DNA of 64,000 nucleotides from Vandiemenella viatica (GCA_031002005.1 CM061914.1:10898148-10962147), one strand, 5' to 3'. Positions 33,150 through 43,750 are shown, counted from the first letter of the stretch. The notes: generated from the letters alone by a model not told the origin. A program made the numbers and translations.

Positions 33150-35049
33150 GTGAGGCCCGAGGATCCTTCAGTTCATCGAAGAAGATGTGCCGATAACCTA
33201 AAAGCTGGTCCTGGTAGTGATGGCGCGAATAATTTTAATTTTACAGCTCCAATTACTTCACCCGTTTCCCATCAGAGTGCGTATATGAAAAATGCGATTT
33301 TAGACTCCACAAATAACAATACGAAGCAGCTAAGGATAATGGTCCTAAATTGTCGGAGTATTAGAGGGAAAGTAGCGGATTTTCACGCCTCAGTAGCGAC
33401 TCACGATGTCGATATAATACTAGGAACCGAGAGCTGGTTGACTCCTGAAGTTGAATTTAGCGAAGTATTTGGCCCTCATTTCAATGTTTTTCGAAAGGAC
33501 AGAGCTGTCTCAATGGGCGGGGGTGTGTTCGTGGCCGTAAACAAAACCGTTAATTGCTCTGTCGTAACTGAAATTTTTGCGAGTTAATATGGGTCAAGGT
33601 AAAAATTGGCAAAAAATTAAAGTTCATAATCCGGTCATTTTATCGACCTCTGGTTTCTGATTTGTCTAACGCGGAATACTTCAGAGAGTCGCTTAATAAA
33701 ATTTACAAAAAATTTCAGGGACATATATTGACCGTGGGTGGTGACTTTAACCTACCGTCGGTTAAGTGGGACACATACACGTTCAGGTTGGGTGGAAGAG
33801 ATAGGTTAATAACCAAAACGTTCCTAGAATCATTTGCAGAAAGATCTCTTGAACAGATGGTCGAAGAGCCAACGCGGTGCGACAAAGATTCCTCGTCCAT
33901 TCTGGATCTTTTTCTAATTAGCAATCCTGATATTGTAGATAAAGTTTGTATAGAAGACGGTATAAGTGATCACAAGGTGGTTGTGGTAACGTTAAAAACT
34001 AGTCTGAATTTGAAGCATGACAAAGAGAAACTCGTATATTGCTTCGATAATGCAAACGATGCGGGTTTGGTTGATCACTTTCCGAAGAAGTTTGGAACGT
34101 ACACGCTAAATACAAATGTTGAGGAACTTTGGTTTAATTTAAAAGAACTAATATGGACCGGTTTAAATCAGTTTTTTCTTAAGAAAAGTATTAAGGTCAG
34201 TTAGAACTTCCCTTGGTTCAATAGGGAAGTGCTCAGGAGGCAAAGGCGTTTACATGCCACGGTGAAGAAATCGGGGGACTCATCTAATCGTGGTAAATTA
34301 GTCCAGTTGCGAGCGGAAGTGCATAAGGCAATGCGCGAATCATTTAAAGAATTCCAAGCCAGAAATTTATCCGAAGATCTCATTACTAATCAAAAAAAGT
34401 TCTGGTCGTATCCCAAAGTAAAAGGAGGCTCTCGTAAGGTCATGCCGTCGCTGATTAAGGAAAATGGTGAATTATCAGAAACAGCATAGAGAAAGCAGAA
34501 ATTTTGAATAATATATTTAAAAAAGCTTTCCTGATAGAAAACTCGGAGGAGGTTCCTATATTTAACAATTGTACCGACAAAATTATGAATGATCTCGTTC
34601 TTGATGTCGAGGGAATAAATAAACTGCTTATGAATGTAAAAACAAATAAGGCTCCCGGACCGGAAGGTATTCCTACAAGATTCTACTAAAGGTATGCAAA
34701 GGAAATTGCACCGTATTTGATAAAATTATATACCGTCTCCTTGGATCAAGGAAAAATACCAGCCGAATGGAAGACCGCTATCGTAAGTCCAGTGTTTAAA
34801 AATGGCAATGTTAATGATCCCCAGAATTATAGGCCGATCTGGTTAGCCTCAATATTTTGCAGAATTTTAGAACATATCATCTATTCAAATGTCATGCGGT
34901 TATTGGATGAAGGTGAGCTTTTAAACCCAAATCAACATGGATTCAGAAAAGGCCGATGCTGCGAAACACAACTTGCACTTCTAATTCACAACTTGCACCG
35001 AATTATAGATGAGCAATCCCAGGTTGATTTAGTTCTATTAGATTTTTAA
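33150..35049 (+). pseudogene. LINE ORF2 5' portion (endonuclease and start of RT)
   Basis: Endonuclease residues are seen in three frame segments (33150-33587, 33662-34204, 34229-34489) and RT in two (34504-34689, 34717-35049). RT motifs are NKAPGPEGIPTRFY, IPAEWKTAIVSPVFK, NYRPIWLASIF and QHGFRKGRCCETQ. At least four disruptions make it non-functional, apart from the later insertion. Confidence 0.8.
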
Positions 35050-35098
35050 AAAAGCTTTAGACACTGTGCCTCATACTAGTTTACTTAGGAAACTTCTT

Positions 35099-35309
35099 CA
35101 GTTACTTCCTGAACGCCGAAGAGGCAACATCGGCTCGCGAGCGTGAGTGCCGGTGCAACTTGTTTACTTCGAGTGTCGTACGGAAAGTGATTACAACATC
35201 GCGAAATAATTACATCTAGAATCTACTGAGTACAGTTTCGAGATCAACCGTTCGCGGGATTAGTACGTTCGGGACTTACCGAGTGTAAATCCCACAGTGT
35301 AGCCAAAAT
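35099..35309 (+). promoter_or_regulatory. LINE 5' UTR with internal initiator
   Basis: Non-LTR elements carry a downstream-acting Pol II promoter at their first bases. Here CAGT at 35099-35102 fits the arthropod initiator and coincides with the junction to interrupted LINE sequence. A downstream-element-like GAGCGTGAG lies at about 35139-35147, close to the usual +28 to +33 window. The assignment is by position. Confidence 0.5.
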
Positions 35310-37199
35310 ATGGCAGACCCCCCGGACACAGGTCAAACGAGTAATACGGGACTAGAAGCGTGCTATGCTAATAACATCAACGTCCAGTCAGTGAATTATG
35401 TGCCGAATGAAGTTATACAACCACAAGTAGTATCTCTTACAAGTGATCAGCGATTCATGCTGTGCGCCACAGAAGGCCTACAGCAGCAACACACCCATCT
35501 GCAACAACAGCCGCAGCAACAACAGCAGCAGCAGAAGAGGCAACAACAGCAGCAGAACCTGCAGCAGCAACAACAGCAACAACAATTTTCTGAAATGGAA
35601 GAAGGATCAGGCAGCAATACATCGCAAGATCCATGCTCTTCTATGAGTACAGCACTGCATCACACAGCCGACAATGCCACGGGTGAGTCAATCCAGCCAG
35701 CCAAACGACTTTGCTTACAATCACGAGTGGTAGAACAGGACGGGGTTACGCCAGTACAAATAGAGCATACGGAGGAAGTGGTCATGCGCGATCCAGCGGG
35801 GACTGTCGAAAATACTCTTCCTCCAGCTCCGGTAGCAGATCATTTCGTCCCTATTAACGCTCAGTCTGAGCCAACTCTAACCTACCGCAGCAAAGGCAAC
35901 AGATATAGCCGTACAGATTGTGGAACATATTATGTTTTTGTGGAGAGCTTAGATAGAAATGTGGGTAATTTACATCCGATGGCAATTGGTAAACTAATAT
36001 TTAAGCATAACAATGACTTTAAAAGGGATGTAATCAACATCACACGCAACGGGAAAAATCGTCTCAAAATAGAAATGAACACTGCAGGCGCTGCCAACCT
36101 AATAGTGCAGCTAGACATCTTCAAAGCAACACGTTTAGAAGCTTATATCCCAAGTTTCCTGATACATAAACAGGGCATCCTAAGAAACGTTGATACTACT
36201 TTAAGTGAGGCGGAGATTTTGGAAGAAATAGTATCCCCATTTCCGGTGGTACGCATTAAAAGATTCACCAGAAGGTCGCAGTCAGATCCAGAGTGTGTGA
36301 TACCAATTCCAGTCTGCTTGGTATCTTTCCGATCGCAGAAATTACCTTCCCATGTGTCCATACTTGGAACTCGCTGTACTGTCGAACCTTATGTTCCCCC
36401 TGTAACTCAGTGTGGTATTTGTTTACGATTGGGACATCGACAGGGACAATGTGGATCACGTGAGGTTCGATGCAACAGGAGTGCAGGCCCTCACTTGGAG
36501 GCCAACTGCAACAGCCCTACAACGGTGTGTTGCGCACTTTGTGCAGGTCAACATTATGCCTCTGATAGAAACTGTCCGGTATATCTTCGGCACCGTCAAA
36601 CGAAACTAGCAACAGCGCATGGAACAAGCGCATCGCTCACCGACAGAGAACATCAAACTCGAGGCTATGCCCAGGTAGCATCAATTCCACCAAATGTAAG
36701 CAGCCAAACGGAGTTTCCGCCTTTATCGGCACCACATCCACAAAGTCCGACCGCTCATCAGTTGATACAGCATGCAAACATCTTTCGTCCACAAATCCAG
36801 CAATTACAACAAACACAGCAGACGCAACAACCTTCTTCACCAGTTCAGCAACCAGTGGTTCAGGGCAACGTCTCTGTGCCCAGAGGGCACCCCATGCATA
36901 CGCAGGAGGCACCTCCTTCCAACCCAGCTTTCCCTCCGGCTCACCAACGGTTGTTTATCCCCCAGCAGTTACCCATTTCTCCCATTACTCATAACCCTTA
37001 CCCACCAAGCCCTCACAATATTCCAACTCACACTCCAACATGGACTGACTTCCTCATAGAAGAAATATTTCAACTGATCATGTCCATTATTACTTCGCCC
37101 CAATCAACACTTATCGGTAACCCTCTTGCTATCCGTGAGTCATTATTTGCTCTGTTAAATAGGTTCAATGGCTTTTCGAATACTACAGTGGAATGCTAG
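35310..37199 (+). CDS. LINE ORF1: gag-like RNA-binding protein with zinc knuckles
   Basis: A 629-residue nucleocapsid-type protein presumed to coat LINE RNA. Residues about 50-95 are Gln-rich (CAG/CAA tracts). Residues about 285-360 form the RRM-like pre-knuckle domain (RNVDTTLSEAEILEEIVSPF then CVIPIPVCLVSFRSQKLPSH). Knuckle 1 is CGICLRLGHRQGQC at residues 368-381. Knuckle 2 begins CNRSAGPHLEANC at 388-400, where position 391 is Ser (AGT) in place of the expected Cys. Knuckle 3 is CALCAGQHYASDRNC. The tail is Pro/Gln-rich and disordered. It overlaps ORF2 by 32 bases in another frame, which suggests translational reinitiation or coupling. The ATG at 35310 follows an AAAATATGG context. Confidence 0.9.
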   Translation: MADPPDTGQTSNTGLEACYANNINVQSVNYVPNEVIQPQVVSLTSDQRFMLCATEGLQQQHTHLQQQPQQQQQQQKRQQQQQNLQQQQQQQQFSEMEEGSGSNTSQDPCSSMSTALHHTADNATGESIQPAKRLCLQSRVVEQDGVTPVQIEHTEEVVMRDPAGTVENTLPPAPVADHFVPINAQSEPTLTYRSKGNRYSRTDCGTYYVFVESLDRNVGNLHPMAIGKLIFKHNNDFKRDVINITRNGKNRLKIEMNTAGAANLIVQLDIFKATRLEAYIPSFLIHKQGILRNVDTTLSEAEILEEIVSPFPVVRIKRFTRRSQSDPECVIPIPVCLVSFRSQKLPSHVSILGTRCTVEPYVPPVTQCGICLRLGHRQGQCGSREVRCNRSAGPHLEANCNSPTTVCCALCAGQHYASDRNCPVYLRHRQTKLATAHGTSASLTDREHQTRGYAQVASIPPNVSSQTEFPPLSAPHPQSPTAHQLIQHANIFRPQIQQLQQTQQTQQPSSPVQQPVVQGNVSVPRGHPMHTQEAPPSNPAFPPAHQRLFIPQQLPISPITHNPYPPSPHNIPTHTPTWTDFLIEEIFQLIMSIITSPQSTLIGNPLAIRESLFALLNRFNGFSNTTVEC

Positions 37200-40100
37200 A
37201 TCGGCCATCGCCAACAAGGAAAGTTTAGAATATGAGCTCCATCATAAAGATATAAAGATAGCAGCAATTTCCGAGACGTGGTTTAGAGAAACATCAACAG
37301 TGCGATTTAGGAACTACGCCACAATCCGTTCGGACCGGATGGATGGAAAAGGAGGAGCAGCTCTCCTCATTCATCATACACTCCCCTTCAAAGCAGTAAA
37401 CGTCAAGGAGGTGCTAGATCATGACATACAAATTGTCGCCGCAAGAATCAAAACTCCTACACTAGAGTTCACTTGTGTCTCCGCCTGTTGCAAGCCTCTC
37501 AGGACCATATCACAGGAGACGTGGAATAAACTCTTAAATCTCCTAAACCCACCTCTACTTATATGTGGGGATCTTAATGCCCATAGCACCGCATGGGGAT
37601 GTGCTTTTACTGATAGACAAGGACATAATGTCTTAGAGATGTGTAACGAGTACGGCCTTTCTATCCTTAATGATGGATCACATACAATCGTTCCCTCTTT
37701 ATACCACCGTCCATCGGCAGTAGACATCACACTGTGTTCTCCGTCCATAGCCACCATTTCTCATTGGTCTACATCAAAAGACTCACTCGGCTCCAACCAC
37801 TACCCAGTAATTATAGACATCAACCATTCCCCTCCAAGCGGCCCTCAACCAATACCGTCAAGCAAGTGGAATATTAACGCTGCTAATTGGACACTATATG
37901 CAGAGGCAATACTGCATGAGGTACGCAATTTTCAACACCGTGATTCAGCGATGGACGACTATAACCTCTTCATAGAAGCCCTGGAGCGCGCAGCCTTCAG
38001 CTCTATTCCTCTTAAGAAGAACCGCGTGCAGAAGAAGAGTACTCCAACCGTTTGGTGGAACACAGACTGTTCTAGGCATGTCGCTCTCCGACGTGCTGCT
38101 CTGCGGGAATACCGAAACCACCCATCCCAAGACACATTTCTCCGGTATCAGCAGGTGTCTGCGCGCACTAAGCGGTTCCTAAAAATGACAAAAAGACAGT
38201 CTTGGCAAGAATTCTGCTCCTCTTTGAACAGGCAGACCAAAATAGAAGAGGTATGGCAACGTATAAAAGTCCTGCGCAACAGAAAATATAGCCCGCAAGA
38301 ACGCTCCGATGATACTACTTGGCTGGAGGACTTTGCTGATAGAATTGCTCCATCTTCTACAGCCCATCCTCCATATAACTTCACCGAAGAAGACTCAAAC
38401 CATTTTCTGTGTACTCCTTTCACCCTTAACGAACTACGAGCAGCCATCAAGAACTCCAGCAATACCTCACCAGGCACAGATGACATACGATATCCCATGC
38501 TACAGTATTTACCTGAAGAAACCCTAAACCTCTTACTCAACATCATTAATAATCTATGGCTAAGAAAGCTGATACCAGAAACTTGGAAGACTCAGATAAT
38601 TGTCCCGGTATTGAAACCTGGAAAAGTTCCAGGAAATGTTACATCGTACCGTCCGGTAGCCTTATCCTCCTGCATAGGCAAAACCGTGGAAAGGATGATG
38701 AAAAACAGACTAGAATGGTGGCTGGAAGCTCAATCCCTGTTACCCACCACACAACACGGGTGCCGCAAAGGAAGGAGTACCTATGACAACCACAGCATCC
38801 TAGTTACGGCGATTCAATCAACCTTTATGAAAAACCAATACCTTACGGCGTTGTTCATGGACATAGCAGCGGCCTACGACAACGTCCAAATACCAATCCT
38901 GATGGACAAGCTCATAGCACTAGGCCTCCCCCAGGACTTTGTAGCCGTAATTTACCAACTACTACGAACAAGAAAGCTGTTCTTCAGATATAAACACGTG
39001 CTATTAGGTCCACGAATTACCCAGCAAGGACTCCCGCAGGGAGCGGTATTAAGCCCACTATTGTACGCTCTATATGTGCGGGACCTGGAGAAAATTCTTC
39101 CCCCCGAGGTGCAGATCATCCAATATGTCGATGATGTATGTATATTCGCCTCTGCAGCTACTATCGCGATAACCAAGCTCATCCTTAAACAAGCCATCCT
39201 CATAGTTATCCACTGGCTCCAGCAACACGGACTAGAATTCTCGACTAGCAAATCCACTGCTGTCATATTTACAAGAAGAAGAATGCACCCCCCGATCTAC
39301 AATCTAGTTTTGGGTACATGCAGCGTACTGGTCAAATCGAATGTCGAATTCCTCGGCCTAGTCTACGACTCACAATTAACCTGGGCAGCACACGCTCACC
39401 AACTCATTCCTAAACTAGAACAAGGACTCAACATATTACGAACCCTGACACGAGTATGGTGGGGAGCCCACCCATCGATATTACTAATATTGTACCGCGC
39501 TATAATCCGATCTAAAATTGAATACGGGAGCATATTCTATTTCAGTGGCAACAAAGGGAACATAGATAAAGTGGAGAGCATACAGAATCAATGTCTCCGC
39601 ACATGTCTGGGGGCTATGAAATCAACTCCGATAAGTGCCCTCTACCTGGAAGCCGCAGAAATGACCCTGAAATTCCGAACCCAGTTACTAGCTAACAAAT
39701 TTTTATTAGCTCGAATACAAGATAAAAATTCAACTACTCTCCAACAAATCACCAACCTTCAGCATCTGGTGGAAGAACAAGGACCTCGCTCTTACAACCA
39801 AAGATACCCACTGCTACAAAGCCTCGTTCTTCTGACTACTTTCCTCTCCGAACGGCCATTGCAGGAAGCAGCAACAATACACGACATTCCCTACCAAGAA
39901 TGCGTGAGACCAATGTCGGTAAGCTGTATTCCGACACACCCGAGATCCGGCCAGCCAATTCAGCAATTTTGTCAGGGGTATTTAACAGAGCATTGGCCAA
40001 CTTCAATCCATATCTACACTGATGGATCGAAGATACCCTCACAGGGAGTCGGGTGCGCCATCTACTGTCCTGAGACGCTGCACGAGCAAAAATTCAGGCT

Positions 40101-40878
40101 ACCAAATCATCTTCCAGTTTATGCAGCTGAAGCGGTTGCTATTATTCAAGCACTTTCATATGCGAGAGAGTTTCCTGGGCGAAACGTCTTAATCTTAACG
40201 GACTCTCTCAGCGTACTTCGTACTTTAACAACTCCGGCCATCCTACACCGCTCCAATGTATACCACATTAGCATAATACAGAAAACCTACGAACTTGCGC
40301 AAGCGGGTTCCTCTGTGAACTATATATGGATCCCTGCCCATACTGGTATAATATTTAATGAACATGCAGATCAGTTAGCCAAGGAAGCATGTAATTCGGG
40401 CCAAGTTCTCATCCCTCCACTCAACACCAAAGATTACCACGCAGCAATATCCAATCACATATACCAACAATGGGCCACGCTCTGGGAGGAAACAAAGAGA
40501 CTCAAAGGACGGCAATACGCAAAGATACAGCCACAACCACCTCGTCGCCCTTGGTTTACAAATTGGAACACGCAACGCAACTTCATAACATCCATCATAC
40601 GTATGAGGTTTAACCATGGTGCGTTTCGGGAACATCTACACCGCATCCACGTAGCAGATACACCGTTCTGCCAATGTGACGGGCAATCAACGCAAGATGT
40701 CAACCATATGTTCTTCAGGTGCCCCCTATACCGACAGCAGCAGCAATCATTCATCAACTCCCTAGTGAGAGCAGGACAGCCGCTACCAACAAGTATCACC
40801 GAACTACTTGCATCTAAAAACAGGAAAATATATACTATTATTAGAGACTTTATAAAAAATACAGAAATATACATTTAA
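37168..40878 (+). CDS. LINE ORF2: endonuclease, reverse transcriptase, RNase H
   Basis: A 1236-residue polyprotein that nicks target DNA and reverse-transcribes the element RNA in the nucleus. The AP-endonuclease spans residues 1-220: LQWNARSAI, ISETWF, LLICGDLNAHSTAWG (Asp135), and SNHYPVII with the catalytic His. RT spans about 400-760: NTSPGTDDIRYPML, SYRPVALSSCIGK, QHGCRKGRSTYDN, LFMDIAAAYDNV, GLPQGAVLSPLLYALYV and IQYVDDVCIFA (Asp655-656). It has YVDD rather than YADD. RNase H spans about 945-1080 with YTDGSKIP (Asp952), YAAEAVAI, LTDSLSVL and HADQLAKEA, so all four acidic residues are present. A C-terminal Cys-His motif, CQCDGQSTQDVNHMFFRC, follows. It is complete, with a stop at 40876-40878. 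Confidence 0.93.
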   Translation: MAFRILQWNARSAIANKESLEYELHHKDIKIAAISETWFRETSTVRFRNYATIRSDRMDGKGGAALLIHHTLPFKAVNVKEVLDHDIQIVAARIKTPTLEFTCVSACCKPLRTISQETWNKLLNLLNPPLLICGDLNAHSTAWGCAFTDRQGHNVLEMCNEYGLSILNDGSHTIVPSLYHRPSAVDITLCSPSIATISHWSTSKDSLGSNHYPVIIDINHSPPSGPQPIPSSKWNINAANWTLYAEAILHEVRNFQHRDSAMDDYNLFIEALERAAFSSIPLKKNRVQKKSTPTVWWNTDCSRHVALRRAALREYRNHPSQDTFLRYQQVSARTKRFLKMTKRQSWQEFCSSLNRQTKIEEVWQRIKVLRNRKYSPQERSDDTTWLEDFADRIAPSSTAHPPYNFTEEDSNHFLCTPFTLNELRAAIKNSSNTSPGTDDIRYPMLQYLPEETLNLLLNIINNLWLRKLIPETWKTQIIVPVLKPGKVPGNVTSYRPVALSSCIGKTVERMMKNRLEWWLEAQSLLPTTQHGCRKGRSTYDNHSILVTAIQSTFMKNQYLTALFMDIAAAYDNVQIPILMDKLIALGLPQDFVAVIYQLLRTRKLFFRYKHVLLGPRITQQGLPQGAVLSPLLYALYVRDLEKILPPEVQIIQYVDDVCIFASAATIAITKLILKQAILIVIHWLQQHGLEFSTSKSTAVIFTRRRMHPPIYNLVLGTCSVLVKSNVEFLGLVYDSQLTWAAHAHQLIPKLEQGLNILRTLTRVWWGAHPSILLILYRAIIRSKIEYGSIFYFSGNKGNIDKVESIQNQCLRTCLGAMKSTPISALYLEAAEMTLKFRTQLLANKFLLARIQDKNSTTLQQITNLQHLVEEQGPRSYNQRYPLLQSLVLLTTFLSERPLQEAATIHDIPYQECVRPMSVSCIPTHPRSGQPIQQFCQGYLTEHWPTSIHIYTDGSKIPSQGVGCAIYCPETLHEQKFRLPNHLPVYAAEAVAIIQALSYAREFPGRNVLILTDSLSVLRTLTTPAILHRSNVYHISIIQKTYELAQAGSSVNYIWIPAHTGIIFNEHADQLAKEACNSGQVLIPPLNTKDYHAAISNHIYQQWATLWEETKRLKGRQYAKIQPQPPRRPWFTNWNTQRNFITSIIRMRFNHGAFREHLHRIHVADTPFCQCDGQSTQDVNHMFFRCPLYRQQQQSFINSLVRAGQPLPTSITELLASKNRKIYTIIRDFIKNTEIYI

Positions 40879-40972
40879 TGTAATAATACATGTAATATAC
40901 ACGTAATGTAATGAAACAAAACGAGTGTTTATGTATATTAAGCTGGCTGTATGGTACATCAAATCCTAAAGC

Positions 40973-41001
40973 CAATAAACAAAAAAAAAAAAAAAAAAAA
41001 A
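40973..41001 (+). terminator. LINE poly(A) signal and tail
   Basis: AATAAA (40974-40979) is followed by C and then 21 A residues. The uninterrupted A-run, directly followed by the target sequence CCTTCTTGG, indicates a young insertion. Confidence 0.85.
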
Positions 41002-42012
41002 CCTTCTTGGTTACGGTATATATAGACAAATATGCGACTGGGTTGAAGACTTCCTGAAGGGCAGAACACAGTGTGTAGTTCTCGACGGTGAGCGTTCATC
41101 ACGTACCGAAGTGAGGTCCGGTGTCCCCCACTGAAGCGTGATAGGGCCTCTGTTGTTTCTCATATACATTAATGATTTGTGTGACATAGTAAGTGGATGA
41201 AAAGATTATTTGCTGATGATGCTATTATTTATCGTGAAATCAAAAGGCAGGACGACTGCGCTTTGTTACAAGACGATATTATGAAAATAATTGCGTGGTG
41301 TAAAGATTGACAGTTGGAGTTAAACGCTAAAAAGTGCCAAATCATGCATGTAAGGAAAAAGGTGACACCATTTAACTATGAATATATCGAGAATATAATG
41401 GGGAAAGCAAATCGTATGCTCCGATTTCTAGGTCGTAATTTAAATCAATGCACTCCGGAAGTTAAATTGATTGTATACAAGTTACTAGTACGTCCTCACT
41501 TAGAATATTGTAGTTCTGTATGGGGTCCCCATAAAAAGGGGTTAATGGAGGCATTAGCGAAGGTCCAAAGAAGAGCCGCCCGATTCGTGACAGGTATATA
41601 TAGTTGGAGGGAAAGCGTAAGTGCGATGTTGAAGGAGTTAGGTTGGGAAGACCTGGAACAGCGAAGGCGTTGCTCTCGACGGAAGCTAATTGAAAAATTC
41701 ACGACAGACGTATTTCGGAATGACAGCAAGCAAATATTGCTACCAGCAACATTCATATCTCGGAATGACCGCGAAGGTAAGATAAGAGAAATCAGGGCCA
41801 GAACCAATTCACTTCTGTAATCATTTTTCCCACAAGCGATTAGGGAATGGAATAGCGGATCACTCCAGGCGAATGCTGGGATGGTTCCTCACAATAGCTC
41901 ATGGGCGCCTCCTGCCATATCCCGTATACCCCTTCCAAACCATCACCCTTTTCCATAGGTGCAATGCAACCTCCGCCACACACATTTAGTGAATCGCGGA
42001 GTAATAATAATA

Positions 42013-42445
42013 ATACGAAGACAAGTGCTCTCTTACTTGTCCACGGCTAAGGCCTATCGACCCCTACCACCGCACGGTCAGGAAAACGAAGACGTTTGCA
42101 TTGTTATTAGCTCATGGCCAAGATACCAAAACCTGTCGTCCTCCAGTTCCACATAACCAGTATCCCAAGGTATATCCTCTCTTAGTAGCCCATGGCGAAG
42201 GTAACAAGACTTATCCTCCCTTACTACCCCATGAATAGGATACCAAGATAGATCCTTTCTTACTTGCCCATGACCAGGATATCGAGGGGTATCCTGTATT
42301 ACCAGCCCTTAGCCAGGATACCAAGACAAATACTCTCCTACTTACCAGTGGTCAGGATACAAAAATGTACCCTATTTTACGAGCGCATTGGCAGGCTACC
42401 AAGACGTAATCTCTCTTACTAGCCCATGGTTAGCATACCAAGACG
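42013..42445 (+). repeat. 42-bp minisatellite, right block
   Basis: About ten units (ACGAAGACAAGTGCTCTCTT, ATACCAAGATAGATCCTTTC and so on) resume just after the (TAA)n tail of the LINE. The left flank at 32905 ends GCCAGAATA and the right flank begins CGAAGACAAGTG, so the two arms are the two sides of one original unit. Confidence 0.85.
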
Positions 42446-43706
42446 TATTCTCTGTTCACGAGTCGGAGATGAGAGGCAGGAAATGAAAGGTTCGACAGAT
42501 CTGTTAATCACTAGACAGTCTGACATCATTAAGTTACAGTCTAATACAGCGTTCTTCGTCTGTTGGTTGCCGATAGAGATCAGAAGGCAGTCCAGTGGAT
42601 GCACATGAGACACCGCTCATCACTTTACCGCGCAGTCAACGCCTCCCAAAGTAGCTACACCTGTTGCTTCCGTAGAAAAGTGATGATGTTAGCTTATGAA
42701 ATTCTGTTTTTAGATTTTTTGAAAGAGGATTAAAGTATCAATAGTATTTTATGGGAACCATATGGAGCAACAGCGAATAGCATTCGGCGAAAATGGAATT
42801 GTCGGCTCAGTTACTGTTTGTTCCGCTCTCTCTGCCGTGGCTACAGCTGACAAGTGTTAGTTTCAGTGGGAAAGGAACGTCCATAAACCACGTGGGCACA
42901 GCCGCCCCCCCCCCTCCGTACCCCACGCAACTCGACGTGGCTTCTTTCACTTCCCGCCCCCTGCCCCCACGTCGCACGTAACTTGTTTACCTGTTGTTTC
43001 CAGATGACATTTTGTACTGTTTTTTCTTGTTAGACTATCGTAATTTCCTTACGGAAATAATTAAATGATGGAAATGAATATTCATATGCTGTTGTGTGTT
43101 CCGTACCTTATTTTAAGCGTGACAAATAAAATGAACGGCACTTTACATGGTCTGGCTCGGAACCGTCTCCCCCTCCCCCAGACAGCTCAGCGTAGCCTTC
43201 CAGTGCACCCCCCCTCCCCCCTAGAACCATCCACGTGGTTTATGAACGCCCCCTACAGCGACATCTGAGCTGTCGCCGTCACACAGCAGACAGTTTACAA
43301 ACAACAAATAGCTCTGTCTTGCAGTCGTTTCGTCTGAAACTATTTTATGGGGATCGCATAAAAACACTGAAGTGCTCCTGAGGGAACCATACGGAGATGT
43401 GTTCGAAACAGACTGCTGTTTTTCTTTCCACTCACGTGCACAGTGTGAGGGAATGAAATTACGAGATAATCGTCATATTTTTCACACTTGTTACTGCATC
43501 TGTCTGTCGCTGTTATTAACCACCTGGCGGAGTTTGTTTGCACTGTAGCTGTTGCGAAGGCGTCCTTTATCGAAAGAGCAGGAGTGAATTATTCATTGGA
43601 TAATGTGAAGAAGAAACCCTGCATTTGGTTGATGTATTACCTAGATAAACGCAGTGAATAAAGACTTTTTTCTCTGATTGTCTGTCTCGTTGTGGTGCTG
43701 GTGAAG
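42446..43706. other. Unassigned stretch with inverted CCATAAACCACGTGG motifs
   Basis: No gene was recognised. Two copies of a CGTCCATAAACCACGTGG-like word lie in opposite orientation at about 42869-42887 and 43228-43246, each next to a C-rich run (42904-42915 and 43209-43221). The pair could be ends of a small inverted-repeat element of about 380-450 bp. Target duplications are not evident. Confidence 0.4.
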
Positions 43707-43712
43707 CGAGCA

Positions 43713-43715
<3 letters not shown>

Positions 43716-43750
<35 letters not shown>

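Larger units (their letters stand above)
35099..41001 (+). mobile_element. Full-length, apparently intact I/R1-type LINE
   Basis: A 5.9-kb non-LTR retrotransposon begins CAGTTACTTCC, the CAGT start typical of insect LINE internal promoters. It has a 211-bp leader, two open ORFs overlapping by 32 bases, a short 3' UTR with AATAAA at about 40974, and a 21-base poly(A) at 40981-41001. The target is AGGAAACTTCTT on the left and CCTTCTTGG on the right, giving a probable CTTCTT duplication. It lies in the RT of a CR1-like LINE and so is younger. No stop or frameshift is visible. The presence of RNase H places it with I/R1/LOA-group elements rather than jockey. It may be mobile now, subject to the knuckle change noted for ORF1. 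Confidence 0.9.
32906..42012 (+). mobile_element. CR1-like LINE (family A, copy 4) split by LINE 35099-41001
   Basis: The 5' part (32906-35098) starts inside ORF1 with the esterase tail (FDRSGVHYTPRMATKVAAKI, to the TGA at 33151-33153). ORF2 follows directly: LNCRSIRGKVADFHASVATH, GTESWL, GGGVFVAVN, GGDFNLPSVKWD, ISDHKVV, then NQHGFRKGRCCETQLALLI. The 3' part (41002-42012) resumes at LLGYGIYRQICDWVEDFLKG and ends with a (TAA)n tail at about 41998-42011. Rejoining across the insert restores the RT order (LLRK-LLGYGI). Several stops and frameshifts are present: near 33585, 34203, 34489, 34689, 35049, 41130 and 41200. It is embedded in the 42-bp minisatellite. Confidence 0.85.

Noticed and set aside
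35443..35646. Short Ser/Asn-rich frame over CAG/CAA tracts
   Set aside because: It is an out-of-frame shadow of the Gln-rich part of LINE ORF1, with no independent signal.
35310..37199. Gln-rich zinc-knuckle protein as a host RNA-binding gene
   Set aside because: It overlaps LINE ORF2, shares the element's CAGT start and poly(A) end, and its knuckle arrangement is that of LINE gag proteins.
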